Part shown: in pieces, positions 19,713-20,108 of the stretch
Layout: every line of letters starts with the position of its first letter
Position numbering within the stretch: the first letter of the stretch is position 1
Origin: Priapulus caudatus
Taxonomy: Eukaryota > Priapulida > Priapulimorpha > Priapulimorphida > Priapulidae
DNA length: 20,108 nucleotides
NCBI RefSeq assembly: GCF_000485595.1
Contig: NW_014577610.1
Coordinates: forward strand, 186,377-206,484
Direction: 5' to 3'
Notes under the pieces: model-generated
The model's database searches: none
What the model was told of the DNA's origin: nothing
The model's input: only the letters and a program-made list of their open reading frames with translations
Translations under genes and position numbers: made by a program

Positions 19713-19911
19713 TNACATTGCCTCATGGGAAATGTTACAAACGGGGCAGGAAGTTTAAGCTGTCATTTTGGCCACTGACTTCTACCAAAGAAGCATGCAA
19801 TAACATTCGAACTTGTGAATAAGGGTGTCACTACAAACATACTTCCCTCAGATACCTCTGTGGTAAAAGTAAATATTCTTGTCACAAGATGGAAGCACCG
19901 GATAACTGGGA

Positions 19912-20108
19912 TTTCAAGGGGTATATTCAAGGGATATTCAAGGGGTAGGATATTCAAGGGGTTACGGATATTCAAGGGGTAGGATATTCAAGGGTAGGAT
20001 ATTCAAGGGTAGGATAGGAGGATATTCAAGGGTAGGCTATTCAAGGGGGCAAGGGTAGGATATTCAAGGGTAGGATAGGAGGATATTCAAGGGTAGGCTA
20101 TTCAAGGG
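19912..20108. repeat. ATTCAAGGG minisatellite with 61-bp higher-order unit
   Basis: The core (a)tattcaaggg repeats at 13-26 base intervals, joined by gtagg, gttacgg or gtaggataggagg linkers. The 58-base stretch 19990-20047 is repeated exactly at 20051-20108, giving a 61-base higher-order period. The array starts with less regular units and continues beyond the window. Confidence 0.95.

Overview
The window looks like part of a large, gene-poor locus from an invertebrate animal genome. It has one intron-flanked exon, an animal-type rhodopsin-like GPCR, in about 20 kb of non-coding DNA. CpG is not visibly depleted, and microsatellites of several kinds (CA/TG, CT, AT, GTGA, CTA) are very frequent. 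Nothing bacterial, such as an operon, Shine-Dalgarno site or densely packed CDS, is visible. An ambiguous base (n) at 19714 points to a draft assembly. Species cannot be told; the exon's resemblance to neuromedin U/pyrokinin/capa-type receptors fits a protostome but does not prove it.

Layout. 1-3220: non-repetitive DNA with no recognisable gene and a few short perfect palindromes. 3223-3660: GTGA tandem repeat, then a purine-rich block. 4008-4365: AT then TG repeat with a 12-G run. 4821-5800: AT and CTA repeats around one unrecognised 97-codon ORF. 5800-7510: unique DNA. 7514-7633: long inverted repeat around an AT run. 8210-8341 and 9186-9897: CA/CG-rich blocks, including a 44-bp tandem repeat. 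10652-10711: compact 28-bp-arm hairpin. 10788-11369: long polypyrimidine tract. 12378-13792: TG, AT, CA and TG repeats, with the last two in opposite orientation. 14430-15005: second polypyrimidine zone. 15006-16550: unique DNA. 16557-17131: two diverged tandem duplications. 17193-17726: the GPCR exon. 17748-18650: CA-rich intron or flank. 18848-19350: diverged foldback element built on ACGCAAC motifs. 19364-19494: TATA plus initiator candidate and a tiny ORF. 19912-20108: minisatellite with a 61-bp higher-order unit running off the window.

The only confident gene is the GPCR. Its exon carries the first extracellular loop to the start of TM6, with TM3, TM4 and TM5 intact. The exons for the N-terminus/TM1-TM2 and for TM6-TM7 are not recognisable here, so the surrounding introns are probably long. 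No multi-gene system could be found. The most unusual items are structural: three inverted-repeat elements, a head-to-head CA/TG pair, the microsatellite next to the splice donor, and a possible core promoter beside the foldback element.
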